A DNA stretch of 64,000 nt. Origin: Ectobius pallidus (lineage: Eukaryota > Arthropoda > Insecta > Blattodea > Ectobiidae). The DNA lies in NCBI GenBank assembly GCA_964059195.1, contig CAXKWD010000003.1:18954606-19018605 (forward strand). Reading direction: 5' to 3'. Positions within the stretch are counted from its first letter, which is position 1; every line of letters begins with the position of its first letter. Position numbers and translations under genes: made by a program. Under the pieces are notes generated by a model. It ran no database searches and had not been told where the DNA came from. It was given only the letters and a program-made list of their open reading frames with translations. This document shows positions 54,254 through 64,000 of the stretch, one piece after another.

Positions 54254-55037
54254 GCTAGCTTCAGAAACATTTCTTCTTTCTGAAAAGACACTTGAAATTT
54301 TTGGTTTGTGTATAGTTTCTTACCGCGCAATTGAAGTTCACCTGAACCTTTCCTTGCTATCATTCGCTACTCGGAAGGGCTGTCTCTCACTAAACCCCGC
54401 CCTATTTTCCTTCATATAGGCCTAGCATGAGTTACATTTTCTTCTTGAAAGAGTATGAATGAATAAAAAAATGTTTCCTATGGAAGAGCTTTGTTTTATA
54501 GAGCTCTATCCAATGGTACCCTAACATATGACAATAGAGCTGTACTTTTGTTACGAGTTAAATGAGGTGAACAAACTCTATTTTCAACTAGCTTACTATA
54601 TATTCCTGTATTCTTTGCGATCACTGCCATTGCTACGGTACAAAACTTGCTTTTGAAAATAACATAGAATACATCAATGGTAGCAGTTTCATAGAAAAGT
54701 TCAGTTTCAAAAGAGATCTTTCAAAAGCTGTACAACACACCGATGAACTCCCGGAAAAAAAAGCAATTTTAGATTGGAAGCGAAATGTGGTTAGCCTATT
54801 GTCTACGATTGAGTTCAACATCAGGTTAATTCTACTGGTCCGAATGCTTCAAATTTCATCAGAGGATTAAGCATAAAATTAAAACGAAAAGAGAGACAAT
54901 AGGGAGTTCACAGAATACCAGTCAAAAATGTGAAAATGATAAATCTAATCTTTCCCACTTCTATACACATAAGCATAATTAACTATTGGATTTTGAAATA
55001 AGTTCATCACTTACAGAAGGAAGACTGTGAGATTTTT
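54254..55037. other. no gene recognised
   Basis: On the plus strand at about 54650-54835 a frame reads EYINGSSFIEKFSFKRDLSK then ILDWKRNVVSLLSTIEFNIR. It looks protein-like but unrecognised, without boundaries. Confidence 0.3.
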
Positions 55038-55188
55038 AGGTAGATTTTCGAAGAAAAATCTACCTATTGCAATGGATACCACTTTATGATTTTCGAAAAA
55101 TTCTTTCATATCTTTACGTTTCATGCTCCCCTAAGTACGAAACCACCGCCCGTTCAAAAAAAAATTTTGTGATATTTATATATATATA

Positions 55189-55220
<32 letters not shown>

Positions 55221-56217
55221 CGGGTACGCCGTAGCGTAGTGGTTGAGGCGCTGCGCTACAAACCGGAAGGTCGCGGGTTCGATTCCCGATGAGGTCGTTG
55301 AGATTTTTCAATTGGCCTAATCCTTCTGGTGGCATTATGGCCCTGGGGTCGACTCAGCCTCTAACAGAAATGAGTACCAGGAGCAATCCTGGGGGTAAAG
55401 GCGGCCGGTGCGTAAGGCTGACAACCTTACCACCTTCATGTGCCGAATGTCCAAAATCTGGGAGCCTCAACCTCCTGGAACCCTCTGGGCCTCCATGGCC
55501 TGTATAGGGAACACTTTACCTATATATATATTTATATATATATCTTTACACGATAGCGGCCGTAATTTTGAAGATATTTGAACCAAATTTTATTATGTTA
55601 TTTCTAGGCCCAATAGTTCGGACAAGTTCGTTAATGGGCAAAATTGGCCCAAGGGGGTGGTCGGGGGAGGGGGTTGAAATTTTGAAAACTTTATATCTCG
55701 GCCCCTATGAAGTATAGAGGGAAACTTTGTTTGAATAAATTAGAGTACTCCCTATGGAGTTCACAGTGACACCAACGATTCGGGGGTTCGAGTGAGGGTG
55801 GGGGTGGAGGTGGGGGTGGGGGATGAAAATTCGAAACTTTTGAAACCACGTCTTGTGGGGTATCGTTGAAAAGCTCTTGGTGAGTACTCTACAAATCAAT
55901 AAATAGTTTCTTGATAGCTCTCATATGACGCGATATTTTAATGTTTGAAAATAATAACACTTAAAAGAATTATTATATCATCATTTTGTCTTGTTGAAGC
56001 GGCTTTGCTAATTTTATTCATTGCTGATCTTGCGCACGGCCTCCCAGAATATTATATCCTATTCTTGTTGTCAAAACAAATGATTGTAGGCTCTTCCTCT
56101 TTACCAAATTCAGTTCTTATTACTGTAGGTTTACCATGCCAAGGCTAAAGAAGAAGAGTGCTATGCAGCCACAATAAATTAAACCAAAAGCACTTCGAAA
56201 TCTACCTCCGCCTGTAG
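55038..56217. mobile_element. possible DNA element with AGGTAGATTTTCGAAG ends
   Basis: aggtagattttcgaag at 55038 faces cttcgaaatctacct ending at 56217. A short palindrome lies directly at the left end. The interior has G-rich gggggtggtcgggg-like tracts (55650-55830) and a SINE. TSD not found. Confidence 0.35.
55219..55515 (+). mobile_element. tRNA-derived SINE (family F), in a (TA)n tract
   Basis: GTAGCGTAGTGGTTGAGGCG (A box) and GCGGGTTCGATTCCCGATG (B box), about 295 bp. (TATA)n lies on both sides (55173-55220, 55522-55541), so the TSD cannot be read. The 72-codon frame inside is SINE. Confidence 0.88.
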
Positions 56218-56759
56218 GCCTGCCTAAAGGGATTTTTTTATTTCTATCACTATCTACCTGTATGTCTTAAGTAGAGGTCCGTAAATGTGGTTTTATTTTT
56301 ATGGAATTTTGATTTATTTATTTCGAAGCAAAAATTAAAAACTTTTAATGTTCCAAAATTTAAAATTACAAAAATCCAGGTTAAAATTTTTTTACTATGG
56401 AAAAAAAAGGTAACTAAAACACAAATATTACAATTTTTATACATAATACATAAATATAATATTAAGAAATAGGCCTACACCCAAATTAGCAAGGTTGCTC
56501 GTAGTAGGGTGCAAGTCCAACGAGAGCAGAGTGAAATAAATGGTGCAAAAATATGTTGCACAAATTTTCTCGCATATACAAGTTAAAGGCTAGTACAGAA
56601 AAAAGTAAATCAAAGTGACAATTAAATTTTACTTAATACATTTTCATAAAACTTACAAGTATCTAGGACGGAAAGCTTCAGGGTCGATCTTTATGTTCAA
56701 TGCTTTTACTGTGAAATAATAATAATAATAATAATAATAACAACAATAGTAATAATAAT
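56218..56759. other. AT-rich spacer; (AAT)n at 56717-56759
   Basis: Frames at 56250-56472 on both strands are low complexity. Trinucleotide tract at the end. Confidence 0.4.
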
Positions 56760-56799
56760 AGTCAATGGCAGTAAAACTGCATATTATTAGTACTACTAC

Positions 56800-57060
56800 T
56801 GCGGGAAAATTCAAATATAAGTTGCACCTTGGGATGAATCGGTCCCACCCAACCCACCCTCACCGATGCAGTTTCTTTTCCACCACGATCTAGCGAAATC
56901 TTCTGTCCTCGTATTATGAAGAAACTCGTGATTGGACGTTGGAGGTATGACGTCACACCGCTAGACGAGAGGTGACAGGCTGACAAACCTTGCGGGAGAT
57001 ATAATATGCCACATTTTCGAAACCTATAAACAGTGTATCGTACATTATTCGAAAATGCAA
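56800..57060. promoter_or_regulatory. CpG-containing block with a perfect CRE
   Basis: TGACGTCA at 56948-56955 is a perfect cAMP-response element (CREB/ATF site). CTATAAAC at 57024-57031 is TATA-like, about 70 bp downstream. CpGs are denser than in the surroundings. No coding start is attached. It could equally be part of a transposon terminus. Confidence 0.25.
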
Positions 57061-57294
57061 GGGCGCTTCGCTACGGCTGCCGCCTCCGCTTCGCGCACTT
57101 AACTATGTGGTTAGTGTTATGCATTATTTAGCTATATGTAGAGGTGGATACAAGGCACTTGCGACAATATACAAGGGCAGTTGGTCACTCTGCTTCGCTC
57201 AGAAACAAAATAAATCACAGTCCATGCAAATGTGAATATCGAATGGACGGAGCTTAAGGGACGACTTATGTTTGAATTTCGGTACTATTACTAC
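57061..57294. other. no feature recognised
   Basis: gcgcttcgctacggctgccg patch suggests repeat DNA. Unassigned. Confidence 0.3.
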
Positions 57295-57604
57295 TAAAAC
57301 TAAAACTAAACTCCGTGGCACTACATCCCTCGAGGGATTTGGTCTACCAACCGACCGGTGCGTCATCTACCACAGGCAGATGGCGGGGTTGAGGGCATGT
57401 GGTCGGCATGTCGACTCCCACGACCGTTAATGGTGGTTTCCATGACCGGAGCCGCTACTTCTCTATCAAGTAGCTCCTCAATTTGAATCACGAGGCTGAG
57501 TGTACCCCTACCAGACCTCTCTACCTCAGAAAAATCTAAGGATGTACCGGGGATCGAACCCGGACCGACGGACCTGACGCTAACCACAAGACCACGCCGG
57601 CGGT
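57295..57604 (-). mobile_element. tRNA-derived SINE (family E), full length
   Basis: Minus-strand head GTGGTCTTGTGGTTAGCGTC and B box GGGTTCGATCCCCGG. The body is colinear with 37280-37572. The tail (ACTAAA)n is at 57292-57312. Confidence 0.88.
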
Positions 57605-57771
57605 CCTACTGCTACTAGTACTTAGGTTATATTGCACGCTTTAACTGCATTGTAGGTCATGTAATGTGTTTAGTATGTTTGCGTGAACCATTAGTCTATT
57701 GTAACACCTCATTCGCGTCGTCTGTTTCTATTGTTTAGTAATGTCTTCGTATGTGGCATTCAGTTTAAACG
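57605..57771. other. spacer
   Basis: Nothing recognised. Confidence 0.3.
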
Positions 57772-57957
57772 TTTATAATATCCAGTGAGGTAGCGGCGAT
57801 GAGTTATGGAAAATAAGCAAGTCCTGCAAACCCGGCGTTTGCTTTTGCGAACGAGGAAACCATGAAAAACCCAAGTCAATTTGGGCGGCCACGAGGTTTG
57901 ATTTGAACTCAGGACCTCTTCCCTGTTACCCCATAGGCCTACCACCTCGCTGTAATT
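57772..57957 (-). mobile_element. SINE family C, 5' half, reverse
   Basis: Minus strand: cagcgaggtggtaggcctat (A-box region), GAGTTCAAATCAAACC (B box) and gacttgggtttttcatggtt, as in 20217-20340. Confidence 0.65.
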
Positions 57958-58504
57958 GGTTTAGTGTGTTCATTGCGACTGAGCTAAACTGATTGCATTT
58001 CACAACAATCAGTACATTAGGCCTATAGTTTTCTTGTTACTAGGGGCAACAAAATGCCATTCATATTTTCATTGATATGCATGTTCCGAAATTCGCATTT
58101 AAGCTGTACTTATTTCGTTTTTATCTTGATATCTATTAAATGTATAAAGAAATGTTTTAAACAAAACATGTTCATTTTAATTTTCTCTACAATTTTACTG
58201 TGGTAGGTTTTCATGTATCACCTACTGTAATGTATATAATCTAGAAAAACTGAAAATGGATACGAGTAAAGTACCCCTTAAGTCATTTTTGCAGAAATAC
58301 AGATATAGCCATTTTATAAGAGTTTCTAATTTTAAATTTTTATTAAAATCGTTAGAGCCATTTTTTCAAAAATAAAAAATTTTAAAAAAGTTTTCATGAA
58401 AAGTCCCCTTAATATTTCAGTTGTAAAGCTAAATTTCTGGGCGGTTCGACAAAATTTCGAAAAAGTCCTTATTTAAAAAAATGAAGTAAATACAACGAGC
58501 CGTT
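57958..58504. other. no feature recognised
   Basis: AT-rich unassigned stretch. Confidence 0.35.
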
Positions 58505-58735
58505 TACTCGCTGTGCTTGTCCACAGACGGACAGACGGACAGACGGACAGACGGACAGACAGACGGACAGACGTCATTCCAAAAATACTTTTTTCGGTTT
58601 CTAGGCTTCATGAAACATGCTCTCCCGGTGTTATCTCGACTTCGATTTTTTGTCACGATCTATACTCCGTATAAGCGAGAAAGTAAAAGGAGGAGAGACA
58701 AAGAGCAGAATTAAAAATAGAAAAAAGAAAAAATG
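58505..58735 (+). repeat. dispersed repeat beginning with (GGACAGAC)n
   Basis: Octamer microsatellite at 58523-58573, then ttttttcggtttctag and catgaaacatg as in 8630-8790. Confidence 0.6.
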
Positions 58736-58849
58736 TGTTGTAACTTATTTAGGCCCAAAATACAATATTTTTAAAATAAAGAGTTAATAGAAGAACAAAA
58801 CATAACCTAACAAAACCTAGGAGATAGCTAGCAATAAATTACAACGGTG
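58736..58849. other. spacer
   Basis: Nothing recognised. Confidence 0.3.
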
Positions 58850-59150
58850 TTGCAACTTCCAAAGCCGTATATGAACCCCTGTGAAACAATATCTTGTCAT
58901 GAGAACTGATTTGCATTTTGATAAATTCTTTCTAATATATTACCATAAAATAGGCACTAAATTGGGTACCGGTCAACCGATTTCGTTCAATATCAATAGG
59001 CTTCTTCCCATGGACGTTATAAATGCGTATTTCAAGTTTTATGAAAATCCGATAAAGTACATTTGAGTTATCGGGCTTACAGACACATGGACAAAGGGAC
59101 AGACATTTTTCCGTCCCCCACACAATATCATTAAGTACCATTCTGGCACT
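58850..59150 (-). mobile_element. AGTGCCAGAATG-family element, partial, reverse
   Basis: Ends taccattctggcact at 59150. Reverse complement of 49960-50250. Confidence 0.75.
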
Positions 59151-59721
59151 TAATAAAAATAAATTTCCCCATAGCCGTGGAAACTTTCTCGGGTCACTAA
59201 GACTGTCCCGGTAAAATATGCTCACCCTGATTATGGGAAACGTAAACAATGCCCGAATGAGAACCATTTCTCCTTTGACATGTACGTTTCCATAGATGAT
59301 CAATTCTACAGCGTTAAAGGGAAATTAAACAATTATATGTAATAATTTCATCAAACATTGGCTCGGTACATCTCCGGAACCTGTAAATTGAATTCAGTCT
59401 CCCTTATTATTTGATATTAACCAGACTTCAGACCTTCGGGGAATGTGCATCTGTATGATAATTGGCTAATGTAATTTAATTAGTATGCTAGAGGAAGTTC
59501 GTAAATAATGCAGCCAGGGTATTATCCAATCGCTACGCATGTGGAGGAAGAGAGAGATGGGATATTGTGCAATAAATAATGAAATGGATGGAATGGGAGA
59601 AATATAACCACATAGAGAAAGAAAGCTATGTGGACAGGTAATGATGAAGGGGTATCCAGCCTTATGAGATGACACTATCATCTGGGTTTCAGTCATATTT
59701 TAAAGTCATTAATTCTAACAG
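59151..59721. other. no feature recognised
   Basis: About 570 bp not repeated elsewhere in the window and without motif-bearing frames. Confidence 0.35.
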
Positions 59722-60422
59722 TTCCATCACTTTATATGGGAAAAGGTAATCTGCGCCACTTCTACCTTTCCCCCAACCTACACGATGTAAACTGCGCCAC
59801 CGATATAGCCTATGTAAACTGCGCCACCGACATTTAAATGGCGTCACCGCCATACTATCACACTAACATTTTCCTTTCCACTTCTCCAGACTTAGGAATG
59901 GCTATGAAATTGCATAGATGTGGTTAAAAATGTTAGGCTTAGTTTCTTTGTTATTTTTAAAAATGTTAAAAACAATATCCTAATTTCTTTGGCATGAACG
60001 CTTCGTCACTTATAAAATTGTTAAAAACACTACCCTCATTTTTTTACATGAGCACTTTGTTCTCATATGAGGTCTTCTTAATAAAATCAAAACGGGATAT
60101 TTCATTGTTTATAGGCCTATGTTGTTCTCTCCACTTGAGTAGACGAGAATACTTGTCATTTATTTTAGCTGTTTTTCTTACAGGTATCCCTTATTCAATA
60201 TTTCTCAGTTTTATGTAGGCAGTTGTTTGGAACTGGAGAAGTGCATCTAACACAAGGAAGATGTTGGGAGAAGCGTGGTAGAACGTAGAATTTTATTTTG
60301 CGTGAAATTACCTACATATTTCCGTGGCGCAGTTTACATATCTGTGTGCCGTAGTTTACATATATCATTTTTATTCTATTTCAAATTAGGTGTCAACCGT
60401 GGCGCAGATTACATACACCCCT
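59722..60422. mobile_element. inverted-repeat element with GTAATCTGCGCCAC ends
   Basis: gtaatctgcgccac (59739) faces gtggcgcagattac (about 60396-60409). Internal copies tgtaaactgcgccacc (59798, 59814) and gtggcgcagtttac (60325) add a second pair of inverted motifs. Class unknown. Confidence 0.6.
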
Positions 60423-60469
60423 TTATATTTATAAGGTTACTTTATGTGTCAAAGATATTCTCAAATCAT

Positions 60470-60924
60470 TTGTAATAAATTCTGAAGTCCATAGCCACAA
60501 AACGCGTGGTAGGAATAATATTTTAGTACAACATAGACTTACCTTGTATGAAAGAAAACCAAGTTATATTGGTCCGAAATTTTTTAGAAACCTACCTAAT
60601 GCCCTACGACAAAGAATTACTGTAAAAAAATTTGATGCAGAATTATATAAGTTTCTTGCTAAAAAAGCTTATTATAGCTCAAATGAGTTTTTAAATGCTT
60701 CATAGCTATATTTCCATTATAGGCCTAACTTGTATATTATTTGTATTTACTGCATTACAGTTGTTTGTATGATATACCGGTATTAACCGTTTTGTAAGTG
60801 CAACTATACATATATGCATATATATGGTTATCATTTTCCTTACTTGTTTTAATTTTTGTAATTTTAGATTTTGTAGCCTATTAATGACGATATTTTTCTG
60901 TATAAAATTGTATTATACCATGCA

Positions 60925-60968
<44 letters not shown>
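60470..60968 (+). mobile_element. 5'-truncated LINE with (AAT)n tail
   Basis: Reverse-transcriptase C-terminal coding to 60705, 3' UTR, then (AAT)n at 60925-60968. The left boundary is approximate. Confidence 0.8.
60472..60705 (+). pseudogene. LINE reverse-transcriptase C-terminal fragment
   Basis: The frame reads VHSHKTRGRNNILVQHRLT, then YERKPSYIGPKFFRNLP and AYYSSNEFLNAS plus stop at 60703-60705. It has no ATG, which is why it escapes simple ORF scans. H.(Y)NTR-like HSHKTR and IGPKFFNxLP are C-terminal landmarks of arthropod CR1/Jockey-type reverse transcriptases. Confidence 0.8.
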
Positions 60969-61178
60969 GGAAGAAGCTAAGAATAGGCCACTGAGGATAT
61001 TGTCTCAATTTGAAATGTTACTCAAATAATTTAATTTCGATGCATTTTATTTATTATTTATTACTTATTTATCATTCGCTAAAAAAAATATATATAGCGG
61101 CAGGGAATGGGATAAATGTAGTGTGGAATTTTTTATGTTTGTTCTGAAGGAAAAAGAATAGTTAAACTGACAGAACAT
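60969..61178. other. spacer
   Basis: Nothing recognised. Confidence 0.3.
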
Positions 61179-61973
61179 AGTGCCAGAATGCCTTTGTATA
61201 ATCTTTGACGATTGCAATAATTATGATGAGCTGAAAATAAATTATTTTTGTAATCGATTTCCGAGTTAAGCACCAGATCGATTCATTAAGCAAGGCTTAC
61301 GGAAAACAAAGGCCTAGTTTGATAAGCATATATGAAGGAAAATGTGGGTAGTGTTATTTGTCAAAGCTAACTATATTGCAACTTCCAAGGCCGTATATGA
61401 ACAATGTGTCGTCATGACAACAGATTTGCACTTGATAAATTCTAATATATTACCATACAATAGGCACTAAATTGGACCATACTCTGGCATCAGTCAACCG
61501 ATTTGATCCAATATAAATAGGCTTCTTGCCATGGATGTTATAAATGCGTATACCAAGTTTCACGAAAATCCGATAAAGCGTATTTGAGTTATCCCACTTT
61601 TGTTACACATTACCATAAAAATACACTAAATTGGGCATTATTCCGGTACCGGCAAACCGATTTGGTCCAATATCAATAGACGTCTTCCCATGGACATTAT
61701 AAATCGTATAGCCTACCGAGTTTCATAAAAATCCGATAAAGCGTATTTCAGTTATCGTGCCTTTAAAATAGACACTAAATTGGATTTTACTCCGGTACCG
61801 GTCAGCCGATTTGATTCAATATCAATAGGCGTCTTGCCATGGACGTTATAAATGCGTATACCAAGTTTCATGAAAATACGATAAAGCGTATTTGAGTTAT
61901 CGCGCGTACAGACACATGGACAGACAGACATTTCCCGTCCGCACACAATCTCATAAAGTACCATTCTGGCACT
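61179..61973 (-). mobile_element. AGTGCCAGAATG-family element, both ends, internal triplication
   Basis: Left end agtgccagaatgcctttgta, right end taccattctggcact, inverted at the outer 12 bp. A 140-150-bp block (cactaaattgg ... ccgataaagcgtatt) occurs three times in tandem (starts near 61466, 61625, 61772). Minus frames here are repeat text. Confidence 0.8.
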
Positions 61974-62745
61974 TAATAAGCTGTTAAAATATGCACATTT
62001 ATGCCCCTTCCACTTTGTATGAGTTGAAAACAGTACAAAGAATTAATAGCCTACCTTGTTTTATTAATTTTGACTGTGACAAAGGGGCTTTGGCACGCGG
62101 CTTGTGTTTGACATGGCCAACCCTGATATGGAGTGTGAATGAGAGATATGGACATAACCATTCAATCAACCATGCAGTAGCGATGGCTGTATCAAACTCA
62201 TTTATTCATTTCCATCCATACAATTAGAAGGTACTCTGCTAATTTCACTAACAGTGTCCCCCCTGTGGGGATTGAATGATCCACTTGCTGATTGATTCCT
62301 GTATTGCCACATTACTGTAATTGCATGACCCTTCTCCCCTCTGTATCTCTCAGGTAAAACTGTTATTTGATTTCTATTTGCTTCTAAAGGCAATTTACAA
62401 TATTGTAGATTGATTACATTGCACAATAAAATTGTTGTTTGTTCATTGTTTTGATTGTGATAGCTATGTGAATTCCGATAATTGGTATACCCTACACAGA
62501 ATGATGTCGAAATGACAAAATTAGAAAACAGTATTCATGCTTTTCAGTTCAGAATTTTTAAAATGTCTGTAATTTCCATTTACATAAATATTAAAATACG
62601 AGGTACTATACAGTTCATGAATAAAATAAGATAGGATGATACAATCGGACTCAGCGATATTTATTTTATAGGGTACTTATAATCTAAAAATAAAATGGCA
62701 ACAATCTATAGAATCTATATCATAGAATCTATTAATTTCCATGAA
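61974..62745. other. unassigned; poly(A)-signal-like site at 62425
   Basis: AATAAA at 62425-62430 is followed by a GT-rich stretch (ttgttgtttgttcattg), the layout of a polyadenylation site. No upstream exon could be linked, so it may be chance or the end of a transposon transcript. Confidence 0.3.
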
Positions 62746-63219
62746 CAGGGGGCGGATTTCTGTGACCTAAAAAATAGGATATATGCATGCATTTATGACC
62801 TAAAGAACATTAAAATATGACCAATAAAATTTAAAATATGACTTTACCACTTACACATTGTGCTAACTTTTTTACAGTTTGATTACAGTACATTTTATTA
62901 AAATATAGTAGGCCTATTAATTATTTCAAATATCTGTAAATTCTCAAAAAGTATCATTTTAATGCAAAATTTACAAAATATGATATGAAACTTGAAAACT
63001 TCTTTAATATGGACACAAATATGTCAAAAATATGACCTAAATATGCATATTCATACTAAATATGCTACAATAGTTGAAAATTTCCTAAATATGCAGTTAT
63101 ATGCACAATAAAAGCCGTTCCATTTTCACCAGGATGCTTGGAATCGGGTTTAAATTAGTCGGACACCTGAAATAATGCAAAGGGGAAAAATATGACATGT
63201 CATAGAAATCCGCCCCCTA
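62746..63219. mobile_element. hAT-type MITE, family 2, second copy (8-bp TSD tccatgaa)
   Basis: Ends CAGGGGGCGGATTT and AAATCCGCCCCCTA. Exact repeat tccatgaa at 62738-62745 and 63220-63227. Inverted relative to 5002-5465. Confidence 0.92.
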
Positions 63220-63281
63220 TCCATGAATATCCTGGCATAGAAGAGTTCACATCCGCACACAGCCAATTAAAAATTACTACG

Positions 63282-63545
63282 TGGTCCTGTAACCCCTAGG
63301 ATGGGGCATAGGGCCTCCAAGTGGAGGTTTCATTACCAATACTAATTTGGTTACGCTTATTTCCCGAGAGAGGGCCCCTCAACCCCCCTCTGGAAACTAA
63401 GGTATTACTTGGACGTGAAAGGGCCGAGAAATTTTGTCCAGAGGCTTTAATTTAGGTTTGGAGATCTTTTACGTGCCGTAAATCTACGACACGGGCCCCC
63501 CTGCAACAAGTCCCTCCCGGAGGACTCCGTACCCAGGAGTTTTAA
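63282..63545 (-). mobile_element. SINE family B, 5'-truncated, reverse
   Basis: Colinear with 50275-50575 but without the tRNA-like head. The minus frame at 63447 is SINE text. Confidence 0.85.
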
Positions 63546-63769
63546 AGACGTATTAGTAATATATAATTTCTGTACAAGTAATGTTGTATAAACTAAAGTG
63601 TTTTTAATGTGTTCACTGGAATCATGTAACATGTTAGTCACTGCACGTTGATAACTATATTTCCATTAGCGAGCTGACGTTTTATCAGATAAAATCACAT
63701 CCTTGTGTTTTATAAGATAAACAATCGTGATTGGTCTATAACCAAGGAATTGCTAAACGTTATTGGTCA
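63546..63769. other. spacer
   Basis: Nothing recognised. Confidence 0.3.
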
Positions 63770-64000
63770 ATATCAAACACGATGTGTATGAGGATGAGAA
63801 AACAAAAAAGTAAATACACTCAATGTAAATGCATAAAAATGAATAAATAAGGGAGCAAATGTCATGAAAGTAACAAATTAATGACGTAAAATTGAAATAA
63901 ATGCCCAAAAAATACCAAATTGCATAAAATGACAAAAAATTACCTAGTAAAAATGCATTTCTACAATCAAGAGGCCATGATTAGAATTTATCTACAAGTT
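63770..64000 (-). mobile_element. hAT family 3 element, running off the right edge
   Basis: Reverse complement of 12813-13030: aaatacactcaatgtaaatg, ttaatgacgtaaaattga and ggccatgattaga. The terminus CAGGGCCCGG is expected a few tens of bases beyond the window. Confidence 0.8.

Noticed and set aside
55289..55507. A proline- and glycine-rich 72-codon frame
   Set aside because: Entirely within a family F SINE.

Overview
The window is AT-rich eukaryotic nuclear DNA with no bacterial features: no operons, Shine-Dalgarno sites, rRNA or CRISPR. It looks like intergenic or intronic DNA from a large-genome insect. The evidence is the mix of tRNA-derived SINEs, degraded non-LTR retrotransposons, Tc1/mariner/pogo and hAT transposons, Helitrons and long (AAT)n tracts. 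A cockroach, termite or other hemimetabolous insect seems most likely from the style of these repeats, but the species cannot be fixed from the sequence.

Almost every open frame lies in a transposable element. I can define many elements by their own boundaries: inverted termini with matching target-site duplications (TSDs). These include five hAT families (8-bp TSDs), TTA-flanked PIF/Harbinger-like elements, TA-flanked mariner/pogo-like elements, and Helitrons (5' TC, 3' hairpin plus CTAG, inserted between A and T with no TSD). There are also at least seven tRNA-type SINE families and 5'-truncated LINE tails. Coding remnants are hAT transposase N- and C-terminal pieces, mariner-type transposase C-termini, and reverse-transcriptase C-terminal regions.

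Layout: 0-9 kb holds SINEs, a repeat-bearing Helitron and a three-deep nest (LINE, Harbinger-like, hAT). 9-16 kb holds a minisatellite, a foldback mariner, a hAT MITE and pogo/mariner-like elements. 16-22 kb holds Helitrons, LINE copies and a SINE split by a LINE. 22.1-27 kb is a nest in which a 3.5-kb hAT relic carries two Helitrons in head-to-tail tandem. 27.9-29.8 kb is the one stretch that looks like host gene sequence. 30-64 kb is again nested transposons and SINEs, with unassigned gaps noted individually.

The stretch at 28.4-29.8 kb combines a CpG-dense promoter-like block, a long leader without recognised transposons, an ATG opening a signal-peptide-like peptide, and a strong splice donor in phase 1. 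I interpret it as the first exon of a secreted or membrane protein gene on the + strand whose first intron runs through the rest of the window.

The most unusual structural signals are the tandem Helitrons, a Helitron with swapped ends, and three mariner-type elements carrying inverted copies of their own transposase 3' end.
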